Below, in pieces: positions 1 through 6,473 of a stretch of DNA of 7,696 nt (its first letter is position 1; every line of letters starts with the position of its first letter). This DNA is from Verrucomicrobia bacterium UBA1629 (GTDB lineage Bacteria; Verrucomicrobiota; Kiritimatiellia; RFP12; UBA1067), in NCBI GenBank assembly GCA_002321305.1, contig DCMF01000048.1:1-7696 (forward strand), given 5' to 3'. The notes under the pieces were generated by a model that worked only from the letters and a program-made list of their open reading frames with translations, searched no databases and was not told where the DNA came from. The translations under genes and the position numbers were made by a program.

Positions 1-438
1 CTCTTCTACGGCATCTCGATGCTCGACCGCTTTCGCGGCGCGGGCTGGCGGAAGTTCCTCATGGTCGCGATGCTGACGGACGAGACCTTCGCCGTCACCT
101 ACGCGAATCCGCCGCCGCCCGGACTCGACCCGCACCGCTTCCAGACCGTCGTGAGCGTCCTCGTCTGGGGCTACTGGATCTCGGGCGTCGCCGTCGGCAC
201 CGCGTTCGCCCATGTCTTCGCCCACGTCGACCTCGCGGGCGTCGAGTTCATCATGACGGCCATGTTCGCGGCGATCTTCGCCGAGAACTGGCGCACGGAG
301 CGGCGGCACGCCGGCTCGTGGATCGGGATCGGCGTCTCCCTGCTCGCTCTCTTCGCCTGCGGCGCAGAGAGCTTCATGCTGCCCGCGATGGGCGGCATCC
401 TGCTCGCCCTCACGTTCCTGAGGAGGCAGCTCGCATGA
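1..438 (+). CDS. azlC: AzlC family branched-chain amino acid exporter, large subunit (3' part)
   Basis: The frame is open from the first base of the window, so the gene begins upstream; about 145 residues are visible. The start of the visible part (FYGISMLDRFRGAGWRKFLM) and the TDETFAVTY motif are typical of AzlC, the multi-spanning subunit of the AzlCD exporter for leucine, isoleucine, valine and related compounds in the inner membrane. The tail FMLPAMGGILLALTFLRR is the usual last transmembrane helix of the family. Hydrophobic segments alternate with short loops. Its stop codon overlaps the start of azlD (ATGA), as expected for two subunits made in fixed proportion. The family call is secure; the substrate is inferred from the family. 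Confidence 0.88.
   Translation, partial: LFYGISMLDRFRGAGWRKFLMVAMLTDETFAVTYANPPPPGLDPHRFQTVVSVLVWGYWISGVAVGTAFAHVFAHVDLAGVEFIMTAMFAAIFAENWRTERRHAGSWIGIGVSLLALFACGAESFMLPAMGGILLALTFLRRQLA
421..426 (+). promoter_or_regulatory. Ribosome binding site of azlD
   Basis: A perfect AGGAGG lies inside the end of azlC, 8 bases before the ATG at 435. It fixes the azlD start there, although the frame is open further upstream (from 318), where it only shadows azlC. Confidence 0.75.
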
Positions 439-770
439 CCGTCACGACACCCCAGATCGTCCTCGCCATCCTGCTCGCGGTCGCAGGCGTGGCGCTCACG
501 CGCTTCCTGCCGTTCCTCGTCTTCCGCCCCGGCCGTCCGACGCCGCCGTTCGTCGCCTATCTCGGCAAGTGGCTCGGCCCCGCCGTGTTCGGGCTGCTCG
601 TCGTCTACTGCCTACGCGAGCCCCTGACGACGGGCGCGCGGCTCGTCCCCGCGCTCGTCTGCACGGCCGTGACGGTGGCCCTCCAGCTCTGGAAGCGCCA
701 GATGATGCTCTCCATGGCCGTCGGCACGGGCCTCTACATGCTCCTGATCCGGCTTGCGGCCCTGCCGTGA
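435..770 (+). CDS. azlD: AzlD family branched-chain amino acid exporter, small subunit
   Basis: A 111-residue protein of about four hydrophobic segments, the normal size of AzlD. Hallmarks seen are TRFLPFLVF near residues 22-30, the central KWLGPAVFGLLVVYCLRE segment, and RQMMLSMAVGTGLYMLL at the C-terminus, which corresponds to the family's conserved 'N-x-LLSI-xx-GTxxYM' end. AzlD partners AzlC in the membrane to export branched-chain amino acids. The start at 435 is supported by the AGGAGG ribosome binding site and the 4-base overlap with azlC. No further gene follows in the operon; a 32-bp palindrome lies 36 bases downstream. Confidence 0.87.
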   Translation: MTVTTPQIVLAILLAVAGVALTRFLPFLVFRPGRPTPPFVAYLGKWLGPAVFGLLVVYCLREPLTTGARLVPALVCTAVTVALQLWKRQMMLSMAVGTGLYMLLIRLAALP

Positions 771-806
771 AGCAGTCGGTTCCGTTGGTCCAAAACCGCA
801 TCGAAC

Positions 807-838
807 CTACCCCCGCATTTATATAAATGCGGGGGTAG
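807..838. terminator. Perfect 32-bp palindrome between convergent genes, probable bidirectional terminator
   Basis: The arm CTACCCCCGCATTTAT (807-822) is followed at once by its exact reverse complement (823-838), giving a 32-bp palindrome without mismatch. It lies between the 3' ends of azlD (770) and the restriction gene (863, opposite strand), where a shared terminator is expected. Neither side has a clear run of T, so it is not a textbook intrinsic terminator. A protein-binding or recombination site is the alternative. Confidence 0.5.
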
Positions 839-862
839 AGTTGTCGTGAGGATGAGCCGTCG

Positions 863-2776
863 TCAGACGACCCGAACGTCGTCCTTCAACGTGCCGACAA
901 TCCGATAGTCCAGGGCCGAGTTGCTTCCTTTCCGCAGCATGATCGTCGGATAGTCCCGATTGACGGGCACAAGCATCGCCTCGACGCGCTCGCCGTGTTC
1001 GATGCGCTCCTCGAACCGCTTGATCGAGTACGCGCCTGCCGTTTCGGCGTCGACGACGCCCGTATGCTCGGCAAGGACGATTTCGCCCGGATTGCACGCC
1101 CCGTCCCTGAACTCGAAGACCTTGTACTCGCCGTCATGGATTCGCGGCTCCATCGAATGACCGATCGCCCGGACGACATAAAGCCGCCTGTTCGGTGCGT
1201 GAACGCCCCGCACCCTCACCCATCCCTCCGGCTCGACGCGCTCTTCCGATCCGAAGCGTCCGCAGGCGGCTCGGAGCGAGTAGAGCGGCAGATAGGCGCG
1301 GTACTTCAACGCCTCCGAGACGGTGTGCAGAATCTGCGGATCTGAATGCCGTGCCTTTTGGGCATGGGATTCCACGATCCTCAGAACATACGGACGATTG
1401 AGCCAGTAGCACTTCTTCTTCTCGCAACCTCCTTGCGGCGTCGGCGCCGTGTCCGCCGCATTCTGCGCCTTCGGGCGCACATGGCAGACCGGGTGTTCCG
1501 TGCTGCGCATGAAGTGATCGTAATCGCCGGAGCGGACCTTGTCGCGCGTGTCTTTCCAGAACGCCTCGGCTTGGAGCAGGTCGGTCACCGGCATCGACCA
1601 GAAGAACACGTCCTCCAGCACGGCCTTGCGGCTGTCGCCGTCAGCGTTTTTCCTGAAGACGACGAAGAAGAACTTCCGCGTCAGGATGTCATGCCACTCG
1701 GACGAATCCCATTCCTCCTCTTGGGCGATTCCGCAGTACTTGATCGTGCTGAACGACATGGCCTCCTTCAGTCCGCCGTCGTGTTCGAGGCGGATCGTCT
1801 TGAGGAGAACGCCGGCTTTCTCGAACTCGGCGATGCGTTTCCGCTTCACGCCGAGAATCGCGCGGCAGAGCGTGTACGACATTGACTTCGGGCTTCCGAT
1901 TTCGACGTCCAGACGACACGCGATCTCATCTGCCGACAGGCCGATGTAGGGGCGGAAACGGCGGATCACCAGGTCTTCGAATGTCTCTTCGACCTCGTAG
2001 TCGTCCACGTTCCGGACGATCGCGCCGAGTTCCTGGCGCTTCCGCAGGATCTGATGCCTTTTTGCCGGAGTCAGCTTGAGGCCGCTTGTCATTTCGGGAT
2101 GCAGCAGGGATTCGAGGACAATCTGGTCCATGTAGCACTTCTTGATCGAATACGCCCGCTGCTGCGCCCTGACGGACGTGCCAGGCTGCTCGCGCATTTC
2201 CGCCCCGGCGGCAGAGCCTTTCTCGCACGCGGCGAGATAGAAGGTGTCGCCCTCGTGAATTTCGTGTGCGCGTCCGCGCAGGATCTTGTTGTGGATGGTC
2301 TTCCAGTCGTCCTCGAAGATCTTCAGGTCTTCCGGCGGAATGGACCAGTTGCGGATCAACTTGAAGACGAGATCGACCCGGCTGACGCCAGCCTGATGCA
2401 GGTAGAACATCAGAAGGAGAAAGGCGTTCTTCTTCCAGAAGCTGCTTGTCCTGAAACTCGCTCCGGCCTCGTCCAGATAATTGATGATGTTGAGGACGAG
2501 GCGTTCCTTCGCGACGGTGCTGCCGTCGGCAAGTTCCTTCAGGGGCGAGCACTTGAGCTCAAGCCCCGCTTCCGCGAAATCCGGCGCCGCCTCGCTGTTG
2601 GGCTGGTAGTTGAAGTGGAAACGCTCGACCGCCTGTCCGAGTCCGCCGCGTCCCACGTTGTCCGCCGTTGCGTTCGGGTTGACTTCCCGAAGCGAATGCC
2701 CCAGGAGCTTCCGTCCATGCTGAAGAATGCTCTCCTTCGATGTCACGTCATACGGAGGCGACGGCATCTCCTTCAC
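863..2776 (-). CDS. Sau3AI/MutH-type restriction endonuclease with a C-terminal LexA/UmuD-like S24 domain
   Basis: A 637-residue protein; Sau3AI itself is about 490. Residues about 15-135 form a MutH/Sau3AI nuclease domain: GRGGLGQAVE (42-51), the metal-binding series D66, E73, K75 in the DX6EXK spacing of MutH, then AKERLVLNIINY and FWKKNAFLLL. Residues about 225-470 resemble the second, DNA-binding MutH-like half of Sau3AI, including KKKCYWLNRPYVLRI near 453-467. Residues about 495-637 are an added S24 peptidase-like domain (see separate entry). By family, the enzyme cuts unmethylated DNA, most likely at GATC; the specificity is inferred. It is the second gene of the operon. Its GTG start at 2776 overlaps the methyltransferase stop by 4 bases; ATG at 2767 (residue 4) is an equally possible start. 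The nuclease call is firm and the S24 call strong, but the function of the fusion is unknown. Confidence 0.88.
   Translation of the reverse strand: MKEMPSPPYDVTSKESILQHGRKLLGHSLREVNPNATADNVGRGGLGQAVERFHFNYQPNSEAAPDFAEAGLELKCSPLKELADGSTVAKERLVLNIINYLDEAGASFRTSSFWKKNAFLLLMFYLHQAGVSRVDLVFKLIRNWSIPPEDLKIFEDDWKTIHNKILRGRAHEIHEGDTFYLAACEKGSAAGAEMREQPGTSVRAQQRAYSIKKCYMDQIVLESLLHPEMTSGLKLTPAKRHQILRKRQELGAIVRNVDDYEVEETFEDLVIRRFRPYIGLSADEIACRLDVEIGSPKSMSYTLCRAILGVKRKRIAEFEKAGVLLKTIRLEHDGGLKEAMSFSTIKYCGIAQEEEWDSSEWHDILTRKFFFVVFRKNADGDSRKAVLEDVFFWSMPVTDLLQAEAFWKDTRDKVRSGDYDHFMRSTEHPVCHVRPKAQNAADTAPTPQGGCEKKKCYWLNRPYVLRIVESHAQKARHSDPQILHTVSEALKYRAYLPLYSLRAACGRFGSEERVEPEGWVRVRGVHAPNRRLYVVRAIGHSMEPRIHDGEYKVFEFRDGACNPGEIVLAEHTGVVDAETAGAYSIKRFEERIEHGERVEAMLVPVNRDYPTIMLRKGSNSALDYRIVGTLKDDVRVV
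866..1294 (-). other. LexA/UmuD-like (peptidase S24) domain fused to the restriction endonuclease
   Basis: This stretch encodes residues about 495-637. Visible features are the serine motif AIGHSMEPRIHDGE with S541, the lysine motif AYSIKRFEE with K586, PGEIVLAEH between them, and VPVNRDYPTIML after. Together these are the order of LexA, UmuD and phage repressor C-terminal domains. A Cys-Gly pair (C505-G506, in RAACGRFGS) lies 36 residues before S541, the same distance as Cys24 to Ser60 in UmuD. The Ser-Lys gap is 45 residues against 37 in LexA/UmuD, which fits an 8-residue loop insertion around DAETAGAY. No helix-turn-helix precedes it, so it is not a LexA repressor. Similar domains occur, as I recall, at the ends of some other defence-linked helicases; the role here is unknown. 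Confidence 0.82.
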
Positions 2777-4236
2777 ATCCTTTCCTTCAGGACGATCCCG
2801 ATCCGCTCGACGATGCCCGTGACGAGCGCGTTGCCCATCAGGAAGGCGCGGCGGACATCGGAGGCGCCATCCGTATGGCGGTCCGGGAACATGTTGAGCC
2901 GTTCCAGCTCCAGCGGCAGCAGCCGCCGGTAGCGTCCGCTGGGAGTCCGGATCACATGCTTGAAACGCGACGCGCCGGCGCCGCCCTCGCCGGTGATGAT
3001 CGTGCGGGAGGGCTTGTCCAGCGCATCCGGGAATGACATGCCACCCTCGGAATAACGGTAGGTGAATGCGTTTCCTTCCTTGTCGATGGCTGTACGCTCT
3101 TCGGATTTTGCCCCCTTGAGGTATCGCCAGTCCTTGAGATCCCGTTCACGGATGAAGAACGTTTCCGGCACGTCCTTCTCGTCCACGAGGAGTTCGCCCA
3201 GCGTCAGCCTTGGCCCGCTGTAGGCGGGCTTGACGTCCGCCGTGCAGACATGCCGCGCCACCATGAAACCGGCATCACGGAACGGATTCGTCTTCTTCCC
3301 GCCCACGTTGAACGTCGCTGTCACGTCCGCGAGAGTGCCGCTGATGTCGAACTCTCCGCACGAGGAATCTGTGGCAGAGCAGGGGAAGGCTCTCGCCAGC
3401 ACGCTTTGCCCGGCGAGCCATTTGCGCGGATCTGACAGCCCCGCCTTCGCCTCCCCGGCAAGTTTCGTCTCCTTTCGATAGGCGACCATGTAAGTCCGGC
3501 GACGGCGTTGCGGCATGCCGTATTCCGCGGCGTTGATGACACGCCACTCGACAAGATATCCGAGGTCGGACAGGGACGCGAGGATGATCGCGAAGTCGCG
3601 TCCCCGTTGCGTTGCGGGAGACTTGAGAAGGCGGTCCACGTTCTCAAGGATGAGGTACTTCGGCGCGCCTCGCCCCTTTTCGCGGAGAATCCGGTGGATC
3701 TGCCACCAGAGCACGCCTTTCTTCCCTTCGATTCCGCCCGAATTCTTCAATGTCGTGGCAACGGAATAGTCCTGGCAGGGGAAGCCGCCGACAAGCAGGT
3801 CGGCCTGAGGGATCCGCTTGACGTCAACGGTGGCGATGTCCTCGTTGCAATGCCCTGCCGTCCCGAAGCGCGCCTGGTAGACATTCGAGGCGTCCTGACG
3901 CTTGGTCGACGGCTCCCACTGGTTGTTCCACACCGTCTTGTAGGATTCTGACGCACGTTCAAGCCCAACGCGGAATCCGCCAACTCCGGCAAACAGTTCG
4001 ACGACGCGGATCTCCCTGCCGCCTCCTTTTGCCGCCGACGGGGAATCCGAACGCCGGATCTCATGCCGTGTCTTGCGGCAGTATTCGGCTATCGGCCGAC
4101 ACAGCCCCCATACCCCTGCGGATGCCTTCTTCGATTCAACACGCTCCACGGAAGTTTTCCACTTCGATGTCCCATGCGCACATCCCGTCGCGGAGACCGC
4201 CTCGCGTGCATGAAAAAGAGCGCATTCCCTCTTCAT
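2773..4236 (-). CDS. C5-cytosine DNA methyltransferase of the restriction-modification pair
   Basis: All the signature motifs of 5-methylcytosine methyltransferases are present in order. Numbered from the open end of the frame at 4314, they are motif I VELFAGVGGFRVGLE (105-119), motif IV GGFPCQDYS with the catalytic C180, motif VI ENVDRLL (224-230), motif VIII QRRRR (269-273), a target-recognition region about 290-430, motif IX-like DKPSRTIITGEGG, and motif X GNALVTGIVERIG (494-506). It methylates the site that protects host DNA from the adjoining nuclease, using S-adenosylmethionine. From I102 the protein is 412 residues, the usual length of Sau3AI-type methyltransferases. The preceding 75-100 residues match nothing I recognise. 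I give ATG 4236 as the first reasonable start, but it has no ribosome binding site and lies in an inverted-repeat arm; the frame stays open to GTG 4314. See the 4009-4030 entry for a rival start. Confidence 0.9.
   Translation of the reverse strand: MKRECALFHAREAVSATGCAHGTSKWKTSVERVESKKASAGVWGLCRPIAEYCRKTRHEIRRSDSPSAAKGGGREIRVVELFAGVGGFRVGLERASESYKTVWNNQWEPSTKRQDASNVYQARFGTAGHCNEDIATVDVKRIPQADLLVGGFPCQDYSVATTLKNSGGIEGKKGVLWWQIHRILREKGRGAPKYLILENVDRLLKSPATQRGRDFAIILASLSDLGYLVEWRVINAAEYGMPQRRRRTYMVAYRKETKLAGEAKAGLSDPRKWLAGQSVLARAFPCSATDSSCGEFDISGTLADVTATFNVGGKKTNPFRDAGFMVARHVCTADVKPAYSGPRLTLGELLVDEKDVPETFFIRERDLKDWRYLKGAKSEERTAIDKEGNAFTYRYSEGGMSFPDALDKPSRTIITGEGGAGASRFKHVIRTPSGRYRRLLPLELERLNMFPDRHTDGASDVRRAFLMGNALVTGIVERIGIVLKERM
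4009..4030 (-). promoter_or_regulatory. Strong Shine-Dalgarno facing an ATC codon where methyltransferase homologues begin
   Basis: On the minus strand AAAAGGAGG (4030-4022) is followed after 10 bases by ATC (4011-4009), the codon for I102 of IRVVELFAG. This is just where related methyltransferases usually start. No in-frame ATG, GTG or TTG sits at that spacing, and none of the upstream candidates (4314, 4311, 4308, 4266, 4236, GTG 4149) has a good ribosome binding site. It may be a rare AUC start, a decayed ATG, or chance. Confidence 0.4.
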
Positions 4237-4285
4237 GTACTCACACGAAGCCCTGGTACAGGCCATACCCTGAATACATGAAGAG
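4229..4285. repeat. Concentric 57-bp dyad before the methyltransferase gene
   Basis: Perfect 11-bp arms CTCTTCATGTA (4229-4239) and TACATGAAGAG (4275-4285) enclose a smaller dyad CCTG-gta-CAGG (4252-4262). Both are centred on base 4257, and 20 of 28 possible pairs match. On the RNA of the methyltransferase operon this forms a long hairpin that buries the ATG at 4236. It could be an operator for autoregulation, an RNA switch, or part of the translated leader. Confidence 0.6.
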
Positions 4286-4288
4286 ACA

Positions 4289-4308
4289 ATGCGCCCAGTG
4301 GGGCGCAT
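4289..4308. repeat. Short GC-rich hairpin upstream of the methyltransferase
   Basis: ATGCGCCC and GGGCGCAT form a perfect 8-bp stem with the 4-base loop AGTG. No T run follows on either strand, so it is not an obvious terminator. It lies 3 bases from the concentric dyad and within the presumed leader of the RM transcript. Confidence 0.55.
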
Positions 4309-4334
4309 CATCACTCACATGCCGTTCAGGGTTT

Positions 4335-4353
4335 GAAATAGTACCAGTATTTC
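4335..4353. promoter_or_regulatory. 19-bp AT-rich dyad, possible operator
   Basis: GAAATA (4335-4340) and TATTTC (4348-4353) are exact inverted arms around a 7-base centre in which one more pair matches, 7 of 9 in all. Size, AT-rich arms and position upstream of the RM operon are those of a repressor operator. No regulator gene for it is visible in the window. Confidence 0.35.
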
Positions 4354-4367
4354 GTGTGAACGACGTG

Positions 4368-4383
4368 TTAGCGTTGACGCTAA
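4368..4383. repeat. 16-bp inverted repeat in the RM control region
   Basis: TTAGCGT and ACGCTAA are perfect 7-bp arms separated by TG. The arms are too close for an RNA hairpin loop, so a protein-binding site is more likely than a terminator. Confidence 0.4.
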
Positions 4384-4413
4384 ATCATCTTCTGCGGCCG
4401 GGAAGGGCGGAGC

Positions 4414-4428
4414 GCGGCGGTGCGCCGC
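4414..4428. repeat. Small GC hairpin in the RM control region
   Basis: GCGGCG-gtg-CGCCGC forms a perfect 6-bp stem with a 3-base loop. In a short GC-rich patch this may be chance, but it is the fifth dyad within about 200 bases. Confidence 0.3.
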
Positions 4429-4494
4429 TTAAGCAACCCCTCGGCCTATGTCGTCCGGGCGCATCCGCTTGATCCGTCGCCCGAACAGATGCAA

Positions 4495-4503
4495 AGTATA
4501 CCA
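4495..4503 (-). promoter_or_regulatory. Extended -10 promoter element for the RM operon
   Basis: On the minus strand TGGTATACT (4503-4495) is an extended -10 box (TGn plus TATAAT with one mismatch). No good -35 hexamer stands 17 bases upstream, as is common for extended -10 promoters. Transcription would begin near 4488 and leave a leader of about 175-250 bases holding the dyads at 4229-4428. The same nine bases occur before the cassette at 7227. Confidence 0.45.
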
Positions 4504-4523
4504 TAAAACGCCGTGCGACGGTG

Positions 4524-4561
4524 ATGCGGAGGTTCGCTGTAAATGCGGAGATTCGCTTGAA
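4524..4561. repeat. Two tandem copies of a 19-base unit
   Basis: ATGCGGAGGTTCGCTGTAA (4524-4542) is followed directly by ATGCGGAGATTCGCTTGAA (4543-4561); 16 of 19 bases match. The stretch between the two divergent promoters (4504-4703) has lower GC and no credible gene. Paired binding sites for a regulator are possible. Confidence 0.5.
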
Positions 4562-4703
4562 TCGATAAAATCATCGACTGAGTTGGCGATTTTGGCTTGA
4601 AAATGCCGAGACTGTCGGCGTATTTTGGCGGTGCTGTGCGGAATCTGATATAAAATTTCATGCTGCAGCCATGAGAAGGCTTGCCGTCCCCCTTGACACC
4701 GTG

Positions 4704-4712
4704 TGATATAAT
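4704..4712 (+). promoter_or_regulatory. Extended -10 promoter of the MATE gene
   Basis: TGATATAAT is a perfect extended -10 box. TTGACA at 4693-4698 is only 8 bases before it, too near to act as its -35, and TTGCCG at 4681 is 20 bases before it. Initiation near 4719 would give a leader of roughly 45 bases. Confidence 0.55.
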
Positions 4713-4762
4713 AGTCCGCGTTCATCACCATTTCATCATCATTGTTGAAAGGAGAATGACTT

Positions 4763-6100
4763 ATGAACGTGTTGACGGACAATGTCTTCGGTGTCTACCG
4801 CAAGTTTCTGGTGGCCGCGTTCGGCTCGGCCCTGATGACGAGCATCTACTCGCTCGTGGACGCCGCCGTGGTCGGCCAGTACCACGGCCCGCTCGGCGTG
4901 GCCACGATGGCCATCATCGCGCCCATCTGGAACATCCTCTTCTCGCTGGGGCTGCTCGCCGGCATCGGCGGCTCCGTCCTCTACGCCGTCCGGCGCGGCG
5001 CACGCGCCTCGACTGCGCCGGCCAACCGTTACTTCACGGCCGCGCTCCTGATGGGCGTCGTGCTTTCGGTCGCGTCCGCCATCGGACTCTTTTTCTTCGT
5101 GACGCCGCTCATCCGCCTGTTCGGCGGCGAGGGCGAGCTGCTTGACCTCTCCCTGCGCTACCTGACGCCCGTCAAGTGGGGCGTGCCGCTGTTCATCTTC
5201 GCGAACATCCTGATGGCGTTCCTGCGCAACGACGGGAACCCGAAGCTCGCGACGCTCGGCGTGCTCGCGGGCGGCGTCTTCAACGTCTTCGGCGACTACT
5301 TCTTCGTCTTCACCTGCGACATGGGCATCTTCGGCGCGGGACTTGCCACGGTGATCGGCGAGGCCATCGCCGTGATGGTCATGACCTCGCACTTCTTCCG
5401 CCGCCACAACACCCTGCGGCTGGAACTGCCGCTTGCGCCCGTCCTGTTCTCGCGCAAGATCGTGGAAGTCGGCTTCTCCGTCTTCCTCATCGACATCGCG
5501 ATGGGCGTCCTCACGGTGCTGTTCAACCGCCAGATCCTGCGCTACCTCGGCACGGACGAACTGGCGGTCTACGGCGTGGTCGTGATGGTCGGCACGTTCG
5601 TGCAGTGCTGCGGCTACGGCGTGGGGCAGGCGGCGCAGCCGATCCTCTCGCAGAACTACGGCGCGGGGGCGTTCGGACGTGTCGCGCAGACCCTGCGGTA
5701 TTCCATCTGGACGGCGGCGCTCATCAGCGTCGTCTGGCTCGCCCTGCTGTTCGCCGTGCCGGACGCCTTTGTGCGCCTTTTCATGAAGCCGACGGGCGCT
5801 GTGCTGGCGGTCGCGCCGGGCATCATCCGCACCTACGCGCTCGCGTTCGTCTTCCTGCCGTTCAACGTGTTCTCGACTTACTACTTCCAGGCGACGCTGA
5901 AGCCCAGGGTCTCGTTCATTGTCTCGCTGGCGCGCGGACTGGTTGTTTCGGGCGCGCTGATCCTCGTCCTGCCGCCCCTCTTCGGCGGCGCGGCGCTCTG
6001 GTGGGCGATCCCGATCGCCGAGGCCGCCGTGGCCGTCTACGCGATCCTGTCCCTTCGCGCCGTTCATCCGTCAGATGCGGCTCTATCGCACGGCGGATGA
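4763..6100 (+). CDS. MATE family multidrug/sodium antiporter
   Basis: A 445-residue polytopic membrane protein with about twelve hydrophobic segments in two similar halves, the standard length and build of the MATE family (MepA-like branch). Family sequences seen include the opening segment SALMTSIYSLVDAAVVGQY, RNDGNPKLATLGVLAGGVFN near the middle of the first half, and the second-half signature GVGQAAQPILSQNYGAGAFG. MATE proteins expel cationic drugs or metabolites across the inner membrane in exchange for sodium or protons; the substrate cannot be told here. The start is fixed by GAAAGGAG (4747-4754), 8 bases before ATG. The last dozen residues (from about V434) are read from the strand opposite the XylR remnant, so the natural C-terminus may have been replaced. 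It has its own promoter and stands alone. Confidence 0.93.
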   Translation: MNVLTDNVFGVYRKFLVAAFGSALMTSIYSLVDAAVVGQYHGPLGVATMAIIAPIWNILFSLGLLAGIGGSVLYAVRRGARASTAPANRYFTAALLMGVVLSVASAIGLFFFVTPLIRLFGGEGELLDLSLRYLTPVKWGVPLFIFANILMAFLRNDGNPKLATLGVLAGGVFNVFGDYFFVFTCDMGIFGAGLATVIGEAIAVMVMTSHFFRRHNTLRLELPLAPVLFSRKIVEVGFSVFLIDIAMGVLTVLFNRQILRYLGTDELAVYGVVVMVGTFVQCCGYGVGQAAQPILSQNYGAGAFGRVAQTLRYSIWTAALISVVWLALLFAVPDAFVRLFMKPTGAVLAVAPGIIRTYALAFVFLPFNVFSTYYFQATLKPRVSFIVSLARGLVVSGALILVLPPLFGGAALWWAIPIAEAAVAVYAILSLRAVHPSDAALSHGG

Positions 6101-6473
6101 GCGTGGCGGACGGCGGGCCAGGGCGGGTCGACTCGCGCTCGACGATGCCGCTGATGCGGCAGAACACCTCGCGTCGCGCGCCGTCCCAGCCGGGAAAGCC
6201 GGTCGAGCTTGGTGGCCCCCAGGTAGCCCTCGCGCACATGGTCGGGCCTGACGCTCGACAGCGCGGGCGTCACCGACGTGCAGAGCAGCTCGTCGTTGTC
6301 GACGCCGATCAGGGCGACCTGTTCTGGTAGACGGAGTCCGGCGCCGGCGCAGGCTTCGCAGACCTGCGTGGCGCGGAAGTCGTAGGCGGCCATCTGCGCG
6401 ACGGGCTTGGGCAGCGCCCGGAGCCAGGCGGCCAGCGCGGCCTGGTCTTCGGTGGGGTGCTCCGAACTTCCAC
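6084..6473 (-). pseudogene. Remnant of a XylR-type (LacI-like sensor, AraC-type) transcription regulator
   Basis: On the minus strand the frame ending near 6190 gives ALPKPVAQMAAYDFRATQV and then LPEQVALIGVDNDELLCTS and TPALSSVRPDHVREGY. These are typical of the LacI-like sugar-sensing half of XylR-type regulators. Around 6181-6186 one extra base (within CTGGGACGGC) shifts the frame. The homology resumes in the next frame as REVFCRISGIVERESTRP and ATLIRRAI, the linker to the DNA-binding half. The N-terminal half is missing beyond the REP-like palindrome at 6474, and the C-terminal AraC helix-turn-helix is missing beyond about 6084, where the MATE gene ends. It has no function as it stands. 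The surviving part is about 130 residues. Confidence 0.8.

Noticed and set aside
859..871. GTCGTC-A-GACGAC palindrome sharing the GTCAGAC centre with the REP-like elements
   Set aside because: It is made by the last Asp and Val codons and the stop of the nuclease gene, and the shared centre is only 7 bases; coincidence is enough.
2054..2932. 292-codon plus-strand open frame
   Set aside because: Antisense to the conserved restriction endonuclease and the end of the methyltransferase; no recognisable motif or ribosome binding site.
4029..4472. Plus-strand frame across the RM control region
   Set aside because: No ribosome binding site or protein-like pattern; overlaps the dyads and the start of the methyltransferase.
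4693..4712. TTGACA plus TATAAT as a standard sigma-70 promoter
   Set aside because: The gap is only 8 bases against the usual 16-18, so only the extended -10 box is kept.
4429..4782. 117-codon minus-strand frame in the 4315-4762 region
   Set aside because: Runs over the MATE promoter and start and over the tandem repeat; composition is not protein-like and no start signal is seen.
4739..6067. 442-codon open frame on the minus strand opposite the MATE gene
   Set aside because: Its protein is an extreme mix of Arg, Asp, Glu, His and Gln without domain pattern, the typical mirror of a high-GC membrane protein gene.
5176..6330. 384-codon plus-strand frame within and beyond the MATE gene
   Set aside because: Low-complexity Arg/Gly/Ala shadow in another frame of the transporter.
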